Shown: positions 28,318-37,702 of the stretch, piece by piece | Position numbering within the stretch: position 1 is the stretch's first letter | Layout: the number at the start of each line of letters is the position of its first letter | Assembly: GCF_011420305.2 (NCBI RefSeq) | Contig: NZ_CP061769.1 | Coordinates: forward strand, 3,893,001-3,957,000 | DNA from: Nocardioides ochotonae | GTDB lineage: Bacteria; Actinomycetota; Actinomycetes; Propionibacteriales; Nocardioidaceae | DNA length: 64,000 bases | Direction: 5' to 3' | The notes under the pieces: model-generated | The model's input: only the letters and a program-made list of their open reading frames with translations | The model's database searches: none | What the model was told of the DNA's origin: nothing | Position numbers and translations under genes: made by a program

Positions 28318-29880
28318 TCACGGGTTGTTCAGCACGGGCAGCGCCTTGCCCACGGTCGGGGAGGTGAGCGTCGCCTCGAGCAGGTGCTTGCCGAGCTGAC
28401 TCTCGTCGGGGAGCGGCACGGGGTACTCCCCCGTGAAGCAGGCCTGGCACAGCTGCTCGGCCGGCTGCTTGGTGGCCTCGATCATCCCGTCGAGGGAGAT
28501 GTAGCCGAGGCTGTCGGCACCGACGCTGTGGGCGATCTCGTCGACGTCGATGCCGTTGGCGATCAGCTCCGCGCGGGTCGCGAAGTCGATGCCGTAGAAG
28601 CACGGCCACTTCACCGGGGGGCTGGAGATGCGCACGTGCACCTCGAGGGCACCCGCCTCGCGCAGCATCCGCACCTGGGCGCGCTGGGTGTTGCCGCGCA
28701 CGATGGAGTCGTCGACCACCACGATGCGCTTGCCGCGGATCATGTGGTCGAGGGCGTTGAGCTTGAGCCGGATGCCGAGCTGGCGCAGGGTCTGGCTGGG
28801 CTGGATGAACGTGCGCCCGACGTAGGCGTTCTTGACGAAGCCCTGGCCGAAGGGGATGCCGCTCTCCTCGGCGTACCCGGCGGCGGCCGGCGTACCGGAC
28901 TCGGGCACCGGCATCACCAGGTCCGCCTCGACGGGGAACTCGCGGGCCAGCTGGCGGCCCATCTCGACGCGCGCCTCGTGGACGCTGCGCCCGCTGATGG
29001 TGGCGTCGGGGCGGGCGAGGTAGACGTACTCGAAGACGCAGCCCTTGCGGTCGGGCTCGGCGAACTTGTGCGAGCGCAGGCCCTGGTCGTCGATGACGAT
29101 CATCTCGCCGGGCTCGACCTCGCGCACGACGCTGGCGCCGATGGTGGCCAGTGCGGCGCTCTCCGAGGCCACCACCCAGCCACGCTCGAGGCGACCGAGG
29201 ACCAGCGGGCGGATGCCCTGGGGGTCGCGGGCGGCGTAGAGGGTGTCCTCGTTCATCCACACGAAGCAGTACGCGCCACGCAGCATCGGCAGCACCTCGA
29301 GCGCGCGCTCCTCGAGCGTCCCGTCCGGGTGGTGGGCCATCAGCGCGGTGACCAGGCTGGTGTCGTTGGTCGCCTCGCCCTGCGGACGCTGGAGGTCGAG
29401 CTCGTCGGCCGGGCCGGGCAGCGCCGCGACCAGCTCACGCAGCTCGTGGGTGTTGATCAGGTTGCCGTTGTGGCCCAGCGCGATCGAGCCGTGCCCGGTC
29501 GGGCGGAACGTCGGCTGGGCGTTCTCCCACGTGCTCGCCCCGGTCGTGGAGTAGCGCGTATGGCCGATCGCGAGGTGGCCGCGCAGCGAGCTGAGCGTGG
29601 ACTCGTCGAAGACCTGCGAGACCAGCCCCATGTCCTTGTAGACCAGGATCTGGCGGCCGTTGCTCACCGCGATGCCGGCGGACTCCTGCCCGCGGTGCTG
29701 GAGCGCGTAGAGACCGAAGTAGGTCAGCTTGGCCACGTCTTCGCCCGGGGCCCAGACGCCGAAGACGCCACAGGCGTCCTGGGGTCCCTGGTCCTGCGGG
29801 TCGATCGCGTGGGTGAGGCGGCCGTCGCCGCCCCGCCGACCAGCACTGGAAGAGCTGCCACTGCTGCTGAGGAAGGGCAC
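28318..29880 (-). CDS. purF: Amidophosphoribosyltransferase
   Basis: 520 aa from GTG 29880. Cys37 in QDACGVFGV is the N-terminal nucleophile exposed after propeptide removal. The Ntn glutaminase domain has LQHRGQESAGIAV and the RYSTTG loop. The PRPP-binding motif IVVVDDSIVRGNT lies in the phosphoribosyltransferase domain. It catalyses the committed step of purine biosynthesis (PRPP + Gln to PRA). TAGACT is six bases upstream of the GTG, suggesting a leaderless message. It heads the purF-purM unit. Confidence 0.96.
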   Translation of the reverse strand: MPFLSSSGSSSSAGRRGGDGRLTHAIDPQDQGPQDACGVFGVWAPGEDVAKLTYFGLYALQHRGQESAGIAVSNGRQILVYKDMGLVSQVFDESTLSSLRGHLAIGHTRYSTTGASTWENAQPTFRPTGHGSIALGHNGNLINTHELRELVAALPGPADELDLQRPQGEATNDTSLVTALMAHHPDGTLEERALEVLPMLRGAYCFVWMNEDTLYAARDPQGIRPLVLGRLERGWVVASESAALATIGASVVREVEPGEMIVIDDQGLRSHKFAEPDRKGCVFEYVYLARPDATISGRSVHEARVEMGRQLAREFPVEADLVMPVPESGTPAAAGYAEESGIPFGQGFVKNAYVGRTFIQPSQTLRQLGIRLKLNALDHMIRGKRIVVVDDSIVRGNTQRAQVRMLREAGALEVHVRISSPPVKWPCFYGIDFATRAELIANGIDVDEIAHSVGADSLGYISLDGMIEATKQPAEQLCQACFTGEYPVPLPDESQLGKHLLEATLTSPTVGKALPVLNNP

Positions 29881-29886
29881 GGGCCC

Positions 29887-29892
29887 AGTCTA
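29887..29892 (-). promoter_or_regulatory. -10 element of a leaderless purF transcript
   Basis: TAGACT (minus strand), then GGGCCC, then the GTG at 29880; no ribosome-binding site. Confidence 0.5.
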
Positions 29893-29995
29893 GGGCGTGG
29901 CGGCCCCGTGTCCTGCGCGGGTGACGGTGCTGGACTTCGGGACAGGCGGCGGCCCGCGCCGTACTCTGGGCGGCCACGACTCCTCCTGAGGGACC

Positions 29996-31771
29996 ATGAC
30001 CACCTCGCAGCTCGCATCCACCTCCCGTTCGGCGGTGATCACCGCCCCGTCGCGCGACGCGTTGCAGCTGATCGCCGACGGGGTGACCCAGGTCGCCGGG
30101 TTCGGGGTCGCCGCGATCAGCGTCGTCCGCGACGACACGCACATGCAGATCGTCGCCGTGGCCGGCAGCGAGGAGGCCCGCCGCTCGCTCGAGGGCAGCC
30201 GCACCCCGATCGCGGAGCTGATGGCGGAGATCGCGGTCGCCGACGACTGGGGCCTGTTCAAGTTCGTGCCCCACGAGCGCCTCGACCTCGAGGACGACCA
30301 GTGGGGCTGGGTCCCCGACATCGAGCCGATCGACGCCCCCGACGCCTGGCACCCGCTCGACCTGCTGGTCGCGCCGCTCGTCGACGACCAGGGCGTGCTG
30401 CGCGGCATGCTCAGCATCGACCTGCCCACCGACGGTCTCCGTCCCGGCGTCGGGCAGCGCCGGATGCTCCAGGCGTACGCCGAGCAGGCCGGCCGCGCGG
30501 TCGTCACCGCGCTGGAGCGCGAGGCGCTCGCCGAGCAGGTGCGCCTGGCCGAGGCGGCGCGCGGGGTGATCCGCAACGCCTCCAGCCACCTCGCCCTCGC
30601 CGACGTGCTGGGCGAGTGCCACGGCGCGCTCGCCCAGGGCTTCCGCGCCGGCGGCGTGTGGGTGCAGACCTTCGGCGACGACCACCAGCGCTCCACGGCG
30701 ATCTACGCCGCCGACGACAAGGTGCCCGAGCTCGGCCCCGAGCTGGAGGCGCTGGCCGAGAGCGTGGCCCGCCAGGTGTGGCAGACCCAGCGGGCGCTCG
30801 TGTTCAGCCGCGCCGACCCGGCGCCCGAGGGAGCCCCCGCCCTGACCCCTGCGCAGCAGCAGCTGATCGTGGACGGCCTCGAGCGGGCGGAGGTGGGCAC
30901 CCTGCTCTTCGTGCCCCTGGGGGCCGGGCGCGACTGCGTCGGCAACCTGGTGCTCACCCGCCCCGCCACCGAGCGGCCCTGGACCGAGACCGAGGCGAGT
31001 GCCGCGCTCGACATCGGCCACGACCTGGGTCGCGCGGTGCTCAACGCCCGCACGTTCGAGCGCGAGCACCTGCTCGTGCAGGAGCTGCAGGCCCTCGACA
31101 CCTACAAGAGCCAGCTGATCGCCACGGTCTCGCATGAGCTGAAGAACCCGCTCACCGCGGTGCTGGGCCACCTGGAGATCCTGGAGTCGGTGGAGGTGCC
31201 GCGAGCGGTGCGCACCTCGCTGTCGGCGATGGAGCGCGGCGCGCGGCGCCTGGCCCGGGTCGCCGACGACCTGCTGCTGCTGGCGCGCATGGACGACCCC
31301 AGCACCCCGGTGCAGCGCCGGGCGGTCGACCTGCGGTCCGTGGTCGACGACGTCGTCGACCTCACCGCGATCTCCGCCTCCACCCGCGATCTGACCGTGC
31401 GCGTCGAGGCCCCGAACGGGCAGGTCATCGCGATGGGCGACCCCGACGAGCTCGACCGAGTGCTCACCAACCTGCTGAGCAACGCGGTGAAGTACTCCCC
31501 CGACGGCGGCACCATCGTGGTGAACCTCGACCGCACCCCCGACGAGGTCGTCCTCACCTGCTCCGACGAGGGACTGGGCATCTCCGCGGCCGACCAGGAG
31601 AAGCTGTTCACCGAGTTCTTCCGCTCCAGCAACCCCGAAGCAGTCGCCCAGCCCGGCACCGGGCTCGGCCTGGCGATCGTGCGCCGCATCGTGCGCCGCC
31701 ACGGCGGCCGGATCGAGGTCGAGTCCGAGATCGGCCGCGGCAGCACCTTCCGGGTGCTGCTGCCTGCCTGA
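29996..31771 (+). CDS. Orphan GAF-domain sensor histidine kinase
   Basis: 591 aa. Two GAF-like modules occupy about residues 20-175 and 190-360, with no transmembrane segments. The HisKA motif IATVSHELKNPLTAVLGHLE puts the phospho-acceptor at His380. The HATPase has LTNLLSNAVKYSPDGG, SDEGLGIS, FFRSSN and GTGLGLAIVRRIVRRHGG. The signal is unknown. No response regulator is adjacent, so the partner must be elsewhere. It is divergent from purF. A possible -10 (TACTCT) lies in the 115-bp gap. Confidence 0.9.
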   Translation: MTTSQLASTSRSAVITAPSRDALQLIADGVTQVAGFGVAAISVVRDDTHMQIVAVAGSEEARRSLEGSRTPIAELMAEIAVADDWGLFKFVPHERLDLEDDQWGWVPDIEPIDAPDAWHPLDLLVAPLVDDQGVLRGMLSIDLPTDGLRPGVGQRRMLQAYAEQAGRAVVTALEREALAEQVRLAEAARGVIRNASSHLALADVLGECHGALAQGFRAGGVWVQTFGDDHQRSTAIYAADDKVPELGPELEALAESVARQVWQTQRALVFSRADPAPEGAPALTPAQQQLIVDGLERAEVGTLLFVPLGAGRDCVGNLVLTRPATERPWTETEASAALDIGHDLGRAVLNARTFEREHLLVQELQALDTYKSQLIATVSHELKNPLTAVLGHLEILESVEVPRAVRTSLSAMERGARRLARVADDLLLLARMDDPSTPVQRRAVDLRSVVDDVVDLTAISASTRDLTVRVEAPNGQVIAMGDPDELDRVLTNLLSNAVKYSPDGGTIVVNLDRTPDEVVLTCSDEGLGISAADQEKLFTEFFRSSNPEAVAQPGTGLGLAIVRRIVRRHGGRIEVESEIGRGSTFRVLLPA

Positions 31772-31807
31772 GCCCCGGGGGGCCAGTGGGCGCCGACTCG
31801 GGGCTCA
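31769..31807. terminator. Convergent terminator containing both stop codons
   Basis: TGAGCCCCG (31769-31777) pairs perfectly with CGGGGCTCA (31799-31807). The kinase TGA and the stop codon of the opposing gene are the ends of the two arms. Confidence 0.6.
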
Positions 31808-32629
31808 GCCACACTGCCAGGTGAAGGCGATCTCGTCCGGGTCGGCCGGGTCGGGCGGCGTGGAGCCGTCGGTGCGCACCAGCCAGTACAGGCACCCTGC
31901 GTCGCCCCAGGAGGTGCCGGCCGCCTCGTCACTGTCGACCTGCACCAGCGGGCGCCAGCGCATCGCCTCGGCGACGTGGGCCTCGTCGTAGGACGCTTCG
32001 CCCAGCCGGGTCGTCGCGGCCTCGAGCTCGACCGGGCCTTGCACGGGCTGGGCCCAGCCACCGACCTGGTGGCCCCACGCATCGGGGAGCTCCTCCTCCA
32101 GCAGGTCCGTCAGCACCTCGTCGAACGGCTCCATCACCTCCTTGAGGCCGAGCAGCTCGAGCACCGGGTGTTCCCAACCCGGCCAGGTGAGCACCTGGCG
32201 GCCGGTGAGCTCGACCGCAGAGCCGGCGCTCGGCGGCGTACCGGTCACGTGCAGCAGCCGCGCACCGGCGCGCGACCCGGGGTCGCCGGCGTACACGATC
32301 GCGCCGGTCCCCTCGGGGTCGTCGAAGTAGAACCCGAGCAGCCGCCCCTCGGTGGCAAGGGCCAGCCCCGGGTCGAGTCCGCCGGCAGCGAGCGCGTCGA
32401 GGTCGACCTCGACAACGAACGACAGCGGCCCGTTGCCGGGCCACTCCGGCCACGGCGTGCCCTCGGGCAGCGCCGGCATGCCGCCCAGCCGGGCGATCAC
32501 CGGATCGCCCGGCCCCGCGGGCACCAGCTGTACGGCGGGTCGCAGCAGGCCCAGCCAGCGCTCGGCCGCCCCGTCGTCGAGGTGCTCGTGGGCGAGCCGG
32601 GTGAGGTGGTCGAGGCGGCGCTGGGTCAC
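31805..32629 (-). CDS. YwqG-like (DUF1963) protein
   Basis: 274 aa from GTG 32629; an ATG at 32680 is an alternative. ARLGGMPALPEGTPWPEWPG and LSFVVEVDLDALA are the typical DUF1963 opening, followed by LLGFYFDD and GHQVGGWAQPVQG, all characteristic of YwqG. The family has no established enzymatic activity. A CACACT sequence seven bases before the GTG resembles the leaderless layout seen elsewhere but lacks the TA. It is convergent with the GAF histidine kinase. Confidence 0.8.
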   Translation of the reverse strand: MTQRRLDHLTRLAHEHLDDGAAERWLGLLRPAVQLVPAGPGDPVIARLGGMPALPEGTPWPEWPGNGPLSFVVEVDLDALAAGGLDPGLALATEGRLLGFYFDDPEGTGAIVYAGDPGSRAGARLLHVTGTPPSAGSAVELTGRQVLTWPGWEHPVLELLGLKEVMEPFDEVLTDLLEEELPDAWGHQVGGWAQPVQGPVELEAATTRLGEASYDEAHVAEAMRWRPLVQVDSDEAAGTSWGDAGCLYWLVRTDGSTPPDPADPDEIAFTWQCG

Positions 32630-32702
32630 GGGCGTCAGTGTGGCAAGCGACGCACCACGAGCGCCGCCTCGACGCGTCATCGGCGCCGAGTCGGCGGGCG
32701 GG

Positions 32703-34049
32703 TCAGCCCTGGGCGAGGTTGCGCAGCAGCAGCGCCTCGGCGAGCACGACGCGCTCGAACTCCGCGAGGTGCAGGCCCTCGTTGGCGCCGTGGGCGCGGG
32801 TGTCGGGGTCCTCGACGCCGGTGACGAGCACGCTGGCCTCGGGGAAGGTCTCGAGGAACTCCGCGATGAACGGGATCGAGCCGCCCACGCCCATGTCGAC
32901 CGGCGCGGTGCCGTCCCAGGCCTCGGTGAAGGCCTCCCGCGCCGCGTCGTACGCCGGGCCGGTGGCCTCGATGGCGGTGGCCTCGCCGGTGTCGACGACG
33001 GTGAAGGTGAGCTCGGCGCCCCACGGGACGTGCTGCTCGCAGTGGCGGCGCAGGCACTCCACCGCGTTGGCGGCGGTGTCGCCGGGGGCGATGCGCAGCG
33101 AGACCTTGGCGCGCGCGGAGGCGACCAGGGTGTTGCTGGCGCCGTCGACCTTGGGGGCGTCGAGGCCGGTGATCGAGAGCGCCGGCTTGGTCCACAGCCG
33201 CTCCACGACCGAGCCGGAGCCGATCCACTGCACGCCGGGGTTGACGCCGGACTCGGCCTGCAGACGGTCCTCGGGGTACTCCACGTCGGCGGCCGGGCCG
33301 CTGTGCAGGCCCTCGATGAGCAGGTTGCCGGCGTCGTCGTGGAACGAGGCGATCAGGCGGCTCAGGGTGATCAGCGAGTCGGGCACGAGCCCACCCCACA
33401 TGCCGGAGTGCACCGCGTGGGTGAGCGTGCGGACCTCGATGTCGGCACGGACCAGGCCGCGCAGGCTCGTGGTCAGCGCGGGCACGCCGATGTCCCAGTT
33501 GCCGGAGTCGGCGATCACGATGACGTCGGCCGCGAGCCGGTCGCGGTGCTGGCGCAGCAGCTCGGGCAGGGTGTCGGAGCCGACCTCCTCCTCGCCCTCG
33601 ATGAACATCGTGACGCTCACCGGCAGCTCGTCGCCGAAGACGCGCAGCGCGCCGAGGTGCGCGGCGATGCCGGCCTTGTCGTCGGCCGCGCCGCGGGCGT
33701 AGAGCCGGTCGCCGCGCTCGGTCGGCTCGAAGGGCGGGGAGTCCCACTCGGCGTGGTCGTTCTCGGGCTGCACGTCGTGGTGGGCGTAGAGCAGCACCGT
33801 GGGCGCACCGGCCGGGCCGGCCTTGTGGGCGATGACCGCCGGGGCGCCGCCGTCCTCGCGGGCGCTGACGATCTCGACGGTGTCGAAGTTCTCGGCGCGG
33901 AACAGCTCGGCCACCGCCTCGGCGCTGCGCTGCACCTCCGCGGCGCGCGCGGGGTCGGCGCTGACCGACTCGATGCGGACGAGGTCCTCGAGATCCCGGC
34001 GGATCCCGGGGAGGAGCTGCTGGACCCTGGCGTGGATGTCGAGACTCAT
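32703..34049 (-). CDS. M20-family dipeptidase/metallohydrolase
   Basis: 448 aa from ATG 34049 (MSLDIHARVQ...); an ATG three codons earlier is possible. VLLYAHHDVQP supplies the first zinc His/Asp, RGAADDKAG the bridging Asp, FIEGEEEVGS the catalytic Glu and zinc Glu. The dimerisation lid (about 200-310) follows, and the C-terminal HGANEGL the last zinc His. The layout is that of cytosolic non-specific dipeptidases (CNDP/PM20D type). It probably cleaves dipeptides or acyl-amino acids. Confidence 0.92.
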   Translation of the reverse strand: MSLDIHARVQQLLPGIRRDLEDLVRIESVSADPARAAEVQRSAEAVAELFRAENFDTVEIVSAREDGGAPAVIAHKAGPAGAPTVLLYAHHDVQPENDHAEWDSPPFEPTERGDRLYARGAADDKAGIAAHLGALRVFGDELPVSVTMFIEGEEEVGSDTLPELLRQHRDRLAADVIVIADSGNWDIGVPALTTSLRGLVRADIEVRTLTHAVHSGMWGGLVPDSLITLSRLIASFHDDAGNLLIEGLHSGPAADVEYPEDRLQAESGVNPGVQWIGSGSVVERLWTKPALSITGLDAPKVDGASNTLVASARAKVSLRIAPGDTAANAVECLRRHCEQHVPWGAELTFTVVDTGEATAIEATGPAYDAAREAFTEAWDGTAPVDMGVGGSIPFIAEFLETFPEASVLVTGVEDPDTRAHGANEGLHLAEFERVVLAEALLLRNLAQG

Positions 34050-34109
34050 GGGATCCAACCTAGGCGCTCCCCCGGGCTCATCCCAGAGCAGGTACGCCGG
34101 CGGCGGGGC

Positions 34110-34396
34110 CTACGCGCCTCCCGGCTCCGCCGGCACCTGGACGCACCGCTCGCCCCCGCACGCGTCGAGCAGGAAGCGCACGACGTCGAGGGGGCCGGTG
34201 TCGCGGGGCCGCATCCAGGCGACGTCGAGCACCCGGTCCTCGGCGACCCGGGCGCCGAGGAACCGCCACCCCTGCTCCGACGCGAGCAGGTGGCGGGCGA
34301 CCTCCACGACGGTCCACCGCAGCCGCCAACCCGCAGCACGGACGGCCCGGCGTCCACGCCCTCCGGGTCGCCGGGATGCACCCCGAGATCGCCCAT
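34110..34396 (-). pseudogene. Short hypothetical gene with an apparent frameshift
   Basis: The ATG at 34396 has AAGGA about seven bases upstream and opens MGDLGVHPGDPEGVDAGPSV. After about 22 codons that frame becomes low-quality. The frame offset by -1 then reads VRAAGWRLRWTVVEVARHLL, followed by ASEQGWRFLGARVAEDRVLD and further coherent sequence to the TAG at 34110. The two pieces would join around 34330-34340 if one base were restored. Either this is a decayed gene, a sequencing error, or only the downstream part (GTG 34307) is translated. No family is recognised. Confidence 0.45.
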
Positions 34397-34486
34397 GTGC
34401 GGTCCTTCCGGTGCGCGACAGGAGGCCCATTCCCGGACCGGTCGGACCCGAACCACCTGACGGCGACCGCGAGGCGGTCGGCCGCG

Positions 34487-34846
34487 CTAGGTCAGGGGCA
34501 GGTACGACGTGAGGTCGGCGCGCTCCCCGCTGGCGCGCACCCGCCCGGCGGCGTCGGCGTCCTCCCAGGCGAGCCCACCGGTGGCGAGGTCGATCCAGGT
34601 GAGCGCGTCGGTCTCCACCACCGCCGGCGGGGTGCCGCGGGTGTGGCGCACACCGGGGATGACCTGCACCGCGGCGTACGGCGGCACGCGGACCTCCACG
34701 GAGCGGCCCGGCGCGCGCTCCTCGAGCACGGCGAGGTAGTGCTTGACCAGCAGCCTCAGGTCGGGCTTCTCGGCCTCCCCGGCGCGCAGCCGGGTGAGGG
34801 CGTCGGCGACCTCTGTGGCGGGGGCGGGCTTCAGACGGGCGGGCAC
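34487..34846 (-). CDS. Sterol-carrier-family (SCP-2-like/MDMPI C-terminal-like) protein
   Basis: 119 aa from GTG 34846. VEVRVPPYAAVQVIPGVRHT and VVETDALTWIDLATGGLAWE follow the pattern of the small bacterial sterol-carrier-family proteins, a lipid-binding-like fold without a known ligand. TAGGCT is six bases upstream, so it is likely leaderless. It is nine bp from the end of the WYL regulator on the same strand. Confidence 0.7.
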   Translation of the reverse strand: MPARLKPAPATEVADALTRLRAGEAEKPDLRLLVKHYLAVLEERAPGRSVEVRVPPYAAVQVIPGVRHTRGTPPAVVETDALTWIDLATGGLAWEDADAAGRVRASGERADLTSYLPLT

Positions 34847-34852
34847 GGCACC

Positions 34853-34858
34853 AGCCTA
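34853..34858 (-). promoter_or_regulatory. -10 element of a leaderless transcript (sterol-carrier-like gene)
   Basis: TAGGCT (minus strand), GGTGCC, then the GTG at 34846. It overlaps the last codons of the upstream WYL regulator. Confidence 0.4.
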
Positions 34859-35842
34859 GGACGCGGGCGCGGTGGCGGCCCGGGCGAACACCTCCGCGGT
34901 CCGCGCCAGCGTCTCGCGCAGCTCCGGCGGCGACTCCACGACGAAGTCGGCACCGACCTGGGCGAGCACCACCACCGCCCAGGAGAGGTCGTCGACGCCC
35001 ATCTCGAGCACGCACGAGCCGGGCTCGTCCTCGAGCAGCAGCGCCCGCCCCCATTGACCGACCGCGGCGGCGACCACCTCGGCGGGCGCCGAGACACGCG
35101 CCCGGACGGCGTAGCGGTGCGGCATGCCGCGGATGCCGGCCTCGACGAAGGCGACCGCGTCGGCCGCCGGGAGCTCACGACGGCGGAACCGCTGCCCGGT
35201 GGTGCCCACCTCCGCGATCCGGTCCACCCGGAAGGAGCGCCAGTCCTGGCGGTCGCGGTCGTAGGCCACGAGGTACCAGCGGCGACCCAGGGTGACCAGG
35301 CGGTGCGGCTCGACGCGACGCCGGCTCGGCTCGGCAGCGCCGCCGCCGCGAGCCGCCGGGGTGTGGGTGAACTCGACGCGCTCCTCGTCGCGACAGGCCT
35401 GGGCCAGCGTGGTGAGGGTGCCGGCGTCGAGCACCGGGGCACCGCGCCACGGGCCGGGCGACTCGGTCTGCGAGCGCACCGCCTCCATGCGGCGGCGCAG
35501 CCGGGGCGGCATCAGCGCGATCACCTTGGTGAGCGCCTGCACCGAGGTCTCCGCGAGCCCCGCGGCGGACCCGGTGGTCGCCTGGCGCAGCCCCACCGCG
35601 ATCGCGACCGCCTCCTCGTCCTCGAGCAGAAGCGGTGGCAGCGCCCCGCCCGCCTGCAGCTGGTAGCCGCCGTCGACGCCGCGCGCCGCCTCCACGGCGT
35701 ACCCGAGGTCGCGCAGCCGCTCCACGTCGCGCCGCAGCGTGCGGGGGCTGACCTCGAGGCGGGCCGCGAGCTCGGGCCCGGGCCAGTGCCGGTGGGTCTG
35801 CAGCAGGGAGAGGAGGCGCAGCATCCGGGCAGCGGTGGACAT
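34856..35842 (-). CDS. WYL-domain transcriptional regulator (HTH_11)
   Basis: 328 aa. The N-terminal DeoR/HTH_11 helix-turn-helix is LLSLLQTHRHWPGPELAARL, then EVSPRTLRRDVERLRDLGYA. The WYL domain (about 145-220) has PHRLVTLGRRWYLVAYDRDR and DWRSFRVDRIAEV, followed by the WCX extension. WYL proteins sense small ligands or nucleic acid and are usually repressors or activators of neighbours. It is divergent from the ABC exporter at 35904, with 61 bp between starts, so it is a likely regulator of that exporter. Confidence 0.9.
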   Translation of the reverse strand: MSTAARMLRLLSLLQTHRHWPGPELAARLEVSPRTLRRDVERLRDLGYAVEAARGVDGGYQLQAGGALPPLLLEDEEAVAIAVGLRQATTGSAAGLAETSVQALTKVIALMPPRLRRRMEAVRSQTESPGPWRGAPVLDAGTLTTLAQACRDEERVEFTHTPAARGGGAAEPSRRRVEPHRLVTLGRRWYLVAYDRDRQDWRSFRVDRIAEVGTTGQRFRRRELPAADAVAFVEAGIRGMPHRYAVRARVSAPAEVVAAAVGQWGRALLLEDEPGSCVLEMGVDDLSWAVVVLAQVGADFVVESPPELRETLARTAEVFARAATAPAS

Positions 35843-35903
35843 GGTCCGAGACTAGATCCGATTGCGGCCGGAAACTGTCCTGATCGGCCGGGAGGCTGGG
35901 GTC

Positions 35904-36914
35904 ATGAGCCAGTTACCAGTGATCCGGACCCGTGGCCTCACCCGGCACTTCACCCGCGGCAAGAACACGATCGAGGCCGTCCGTGACCTCGATCTCGAGG
36001 TCGCCCCCGGCGAGCTCGTCGCCTTCCTCGGCCCCAACGGCGCCGGCAAGTCCACCACCCTGCGGATGCTGACCACCCTGCTCCCGCCGAGCTCCGGCAG
36101 CGCCGAGGTGGCCGGCTTCGACGTGGCGACCCAGCGCCGCGACGTACGCCGCAGCATCGGGTACGTCGGGCAGGGCAACGCGGCGGCGCACGCCCAGCGC
36201 GGTCGCGACGAGCTGGTCAGCCAGGGTCGCGCCTTCGGGCTCTCCCGAGCCGCCGCCCGGGAGCGCGCAGCCGAGCTGCTCGCGGACTTCGACCTCACCG
36301 AGCACGCCGACCGGCCGGTCTCGACCCTGTCCGGCGGTCAGCGGCGGCGCCTCGACGTCGCGATCGGGCTCGTGCACGCCCCACCGCTGATGTTCCTCGA
36401 CGAGCCCTCGACGGGGCTGGACCCGCAGAACCGGGTCAACCTGACCGAGCAGGTGCTGCGCCTGCACCGCGAGCAGGGCACCACCGTCGTGCTCACCACG
36501 CACTACCTGGAGGAGGCCGACTCGATCGCCGACCGCGTGGTCGTCATCGACCACGGCACGGTCATCGCCGACGACAGCGCGGCCCGGCTCAAGGCCGGGC
36601 TCGGCGACCTGGTCTCGCTCGGGTTCGCGACCGCCACGGACGCCGGGCGGGCCGCCGAGCGGATCGGTCGCGTCCCGGAGGCCACGGTGGGCGTGCAGGA
36701 CCGCGAGGTCACGGTGCGCGTCGCGCACGGCCGCAACCTGGTCCCCGGGCTCGTGCTCGACCTGGCGGCGGCAGGTGTCCCGGTCACCCGCCTCGAGGTG
36801 GTCGGCCCGAGCCTCGACGACGTCTTCCTCGACCTCACCGGCCGCAGCCTGCGCGACGCCCATGCCGACGCCACACCCGGCCCCGCCCCCGCGACGGAAG
36901 GAGCAGCGGCATGA
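35904..36914 (+). CDS. DrrA-type ABC transporter ATP-binding protein
   Basis: 336 aa from the ATG at 35904 (GGGAGG upstream). Walker A is GPNGAGKST, the signature LSGGQRRRLDVAIGL, Walker B LMFLDEPSTGLDPQNR, and the H-loop TTHYLEEAD. The C-terminal DUF4162 region (about 225-310) matches daunorubicin-resistance ATPases. It couples ATP hydrolysis to the permease at 36911, with which it overlaps by four bases (ATGA). Confidence 0.93.
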   Translation: MSQLPVIRTRGLTRHFTRGKNTIEAVRDLDLEVAPGELVAFLGPNGAGKSTTLRMLTTLLPPSSGSAEVAGFDVATQRRDVRRSIGYVGQGNAAAHAQRGRDELVSQGRAFGLSRAAARERAAELLADFDLTEHADRPVSTLSGGQRRRLDVAIGLVHAPPLMFLDEPSTGLDPQNRVNLTEQVLRLHREQGTTVVLTTHYLEEADSIADRVVVIDHGTVIADDSAARLKAGLGDLVSLGFATATDAGRAAERIGRVPEATVGVQDREVTVRVAHGRNLVPGLVLDLAAAGVPVTRLEVVGPSLDDVFLDLTGRSLRDAHADATPGPAPATEGAAA

Positions 36915-37699
36915 GCGCCGTCGCCACCCACTCCAGCCACCCCGGCCCCGTCGCTCCCGGCTTCCTGGCCGACACCTGGAACGTCATGCTGCGCGAGCTG
37001 CGCCCGGTGTGGCGCGAGCCGGTGTCGGTGCTGTTCGCGATGGTGCAGCCGCTGGTGTTCCTCGCGCTCTTCGCCCCGCTGCTGCCGGAGGTCTCCGACG
37101 GCTCGGCGCTGCAGTGGTTCGTCCCGGGCATCGTCGCGATGACCGCGCTGATGGGCGCCTCCTTCACCGGCGCGAACCTGACCGCGGAGATCCAGTCCGG
37201 CTCCCACGAACGGCTGCTCGTCTCGCCGCTGTCGCGCGCCGCGCTGCTCGTCGGGCGCGCGCTCAAGGAGGTGGTCCCGCTCCTGATGCAGACCGCGATC
37301 ATCCTGGTGGTGGTGACGCCGTTCAGCTACGACCTGCACCTGCGCGGCGTCCTGCTCGGGCTGGTGGTGCTGGCCGGGTTCAGCATCGGGGTCGGGGCGC
37401 TGTCCTTCGCCCTGGCGCTGGCCAGCAAGGACCAGGACTGGCTGTTCTGGACCGTCCAGCAGACCGCGATCTTCCCGCTGCTGCTGCTCGCCGGGGTGCT
37501 GCTCCCCCTCGAGGGCGCCCCGGGATGGCTGGCCTTCCTCGCCGACCTGAACCCGCTCGCCTACGTCGTCGACGCCGTCCGCGAGCTGTTCGCGGGCTCC
37601 TTCGACCCCGGCGTCGTCGGCGCGGGCTTCGCGGCATCGGCCGTGGTCGCCGCACTCGGCCTGGTCGTCGGGCTGCGCGCGATGAACCGGTCCGTCTGA
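36911..37699 (+). CDS. DrrB-type ABC-2 permease
   Basis: 262 aa with six predicted helices. VPGIVAMTALMGASFTGANL and ERLLVSPLSRAALLVGRALKE are typical of the ABC2_membrane family, and the C-terminal NPLAYVVDAVRELFAG matches drug and lipid exporters. It overlaps the ATPase gene by ATGA, so translation is coupled. The pair probably exports a hydrophobic compound; the neighbouring WYL regulator may control it. Confidence 0.92.
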   Translation: MSAVATHSSHPGPVAPGFLADTWNVMLRELRPVWREPVSVLFAMVQPLVFLALFAPLLPEVSDGSALQWFVPGIVAMTALMGASFTGANLTAEIQSGSHERLLVSPLSRAALLVGRALKEVVPLLMQTAIILVVVTPFSYDLHLRGVLLGLVVLAGFSIGVGALSFALALASKDQDWLFWTVQQTAIFPLLLLAGVLLPLEGAPGWLAFLADLNPLAYVVDAVRELFAGSFDPGVVGAGFAASAVVAALGLVVGLRAMNRSV

Positions 37700-37702
37700 G
37701 GG

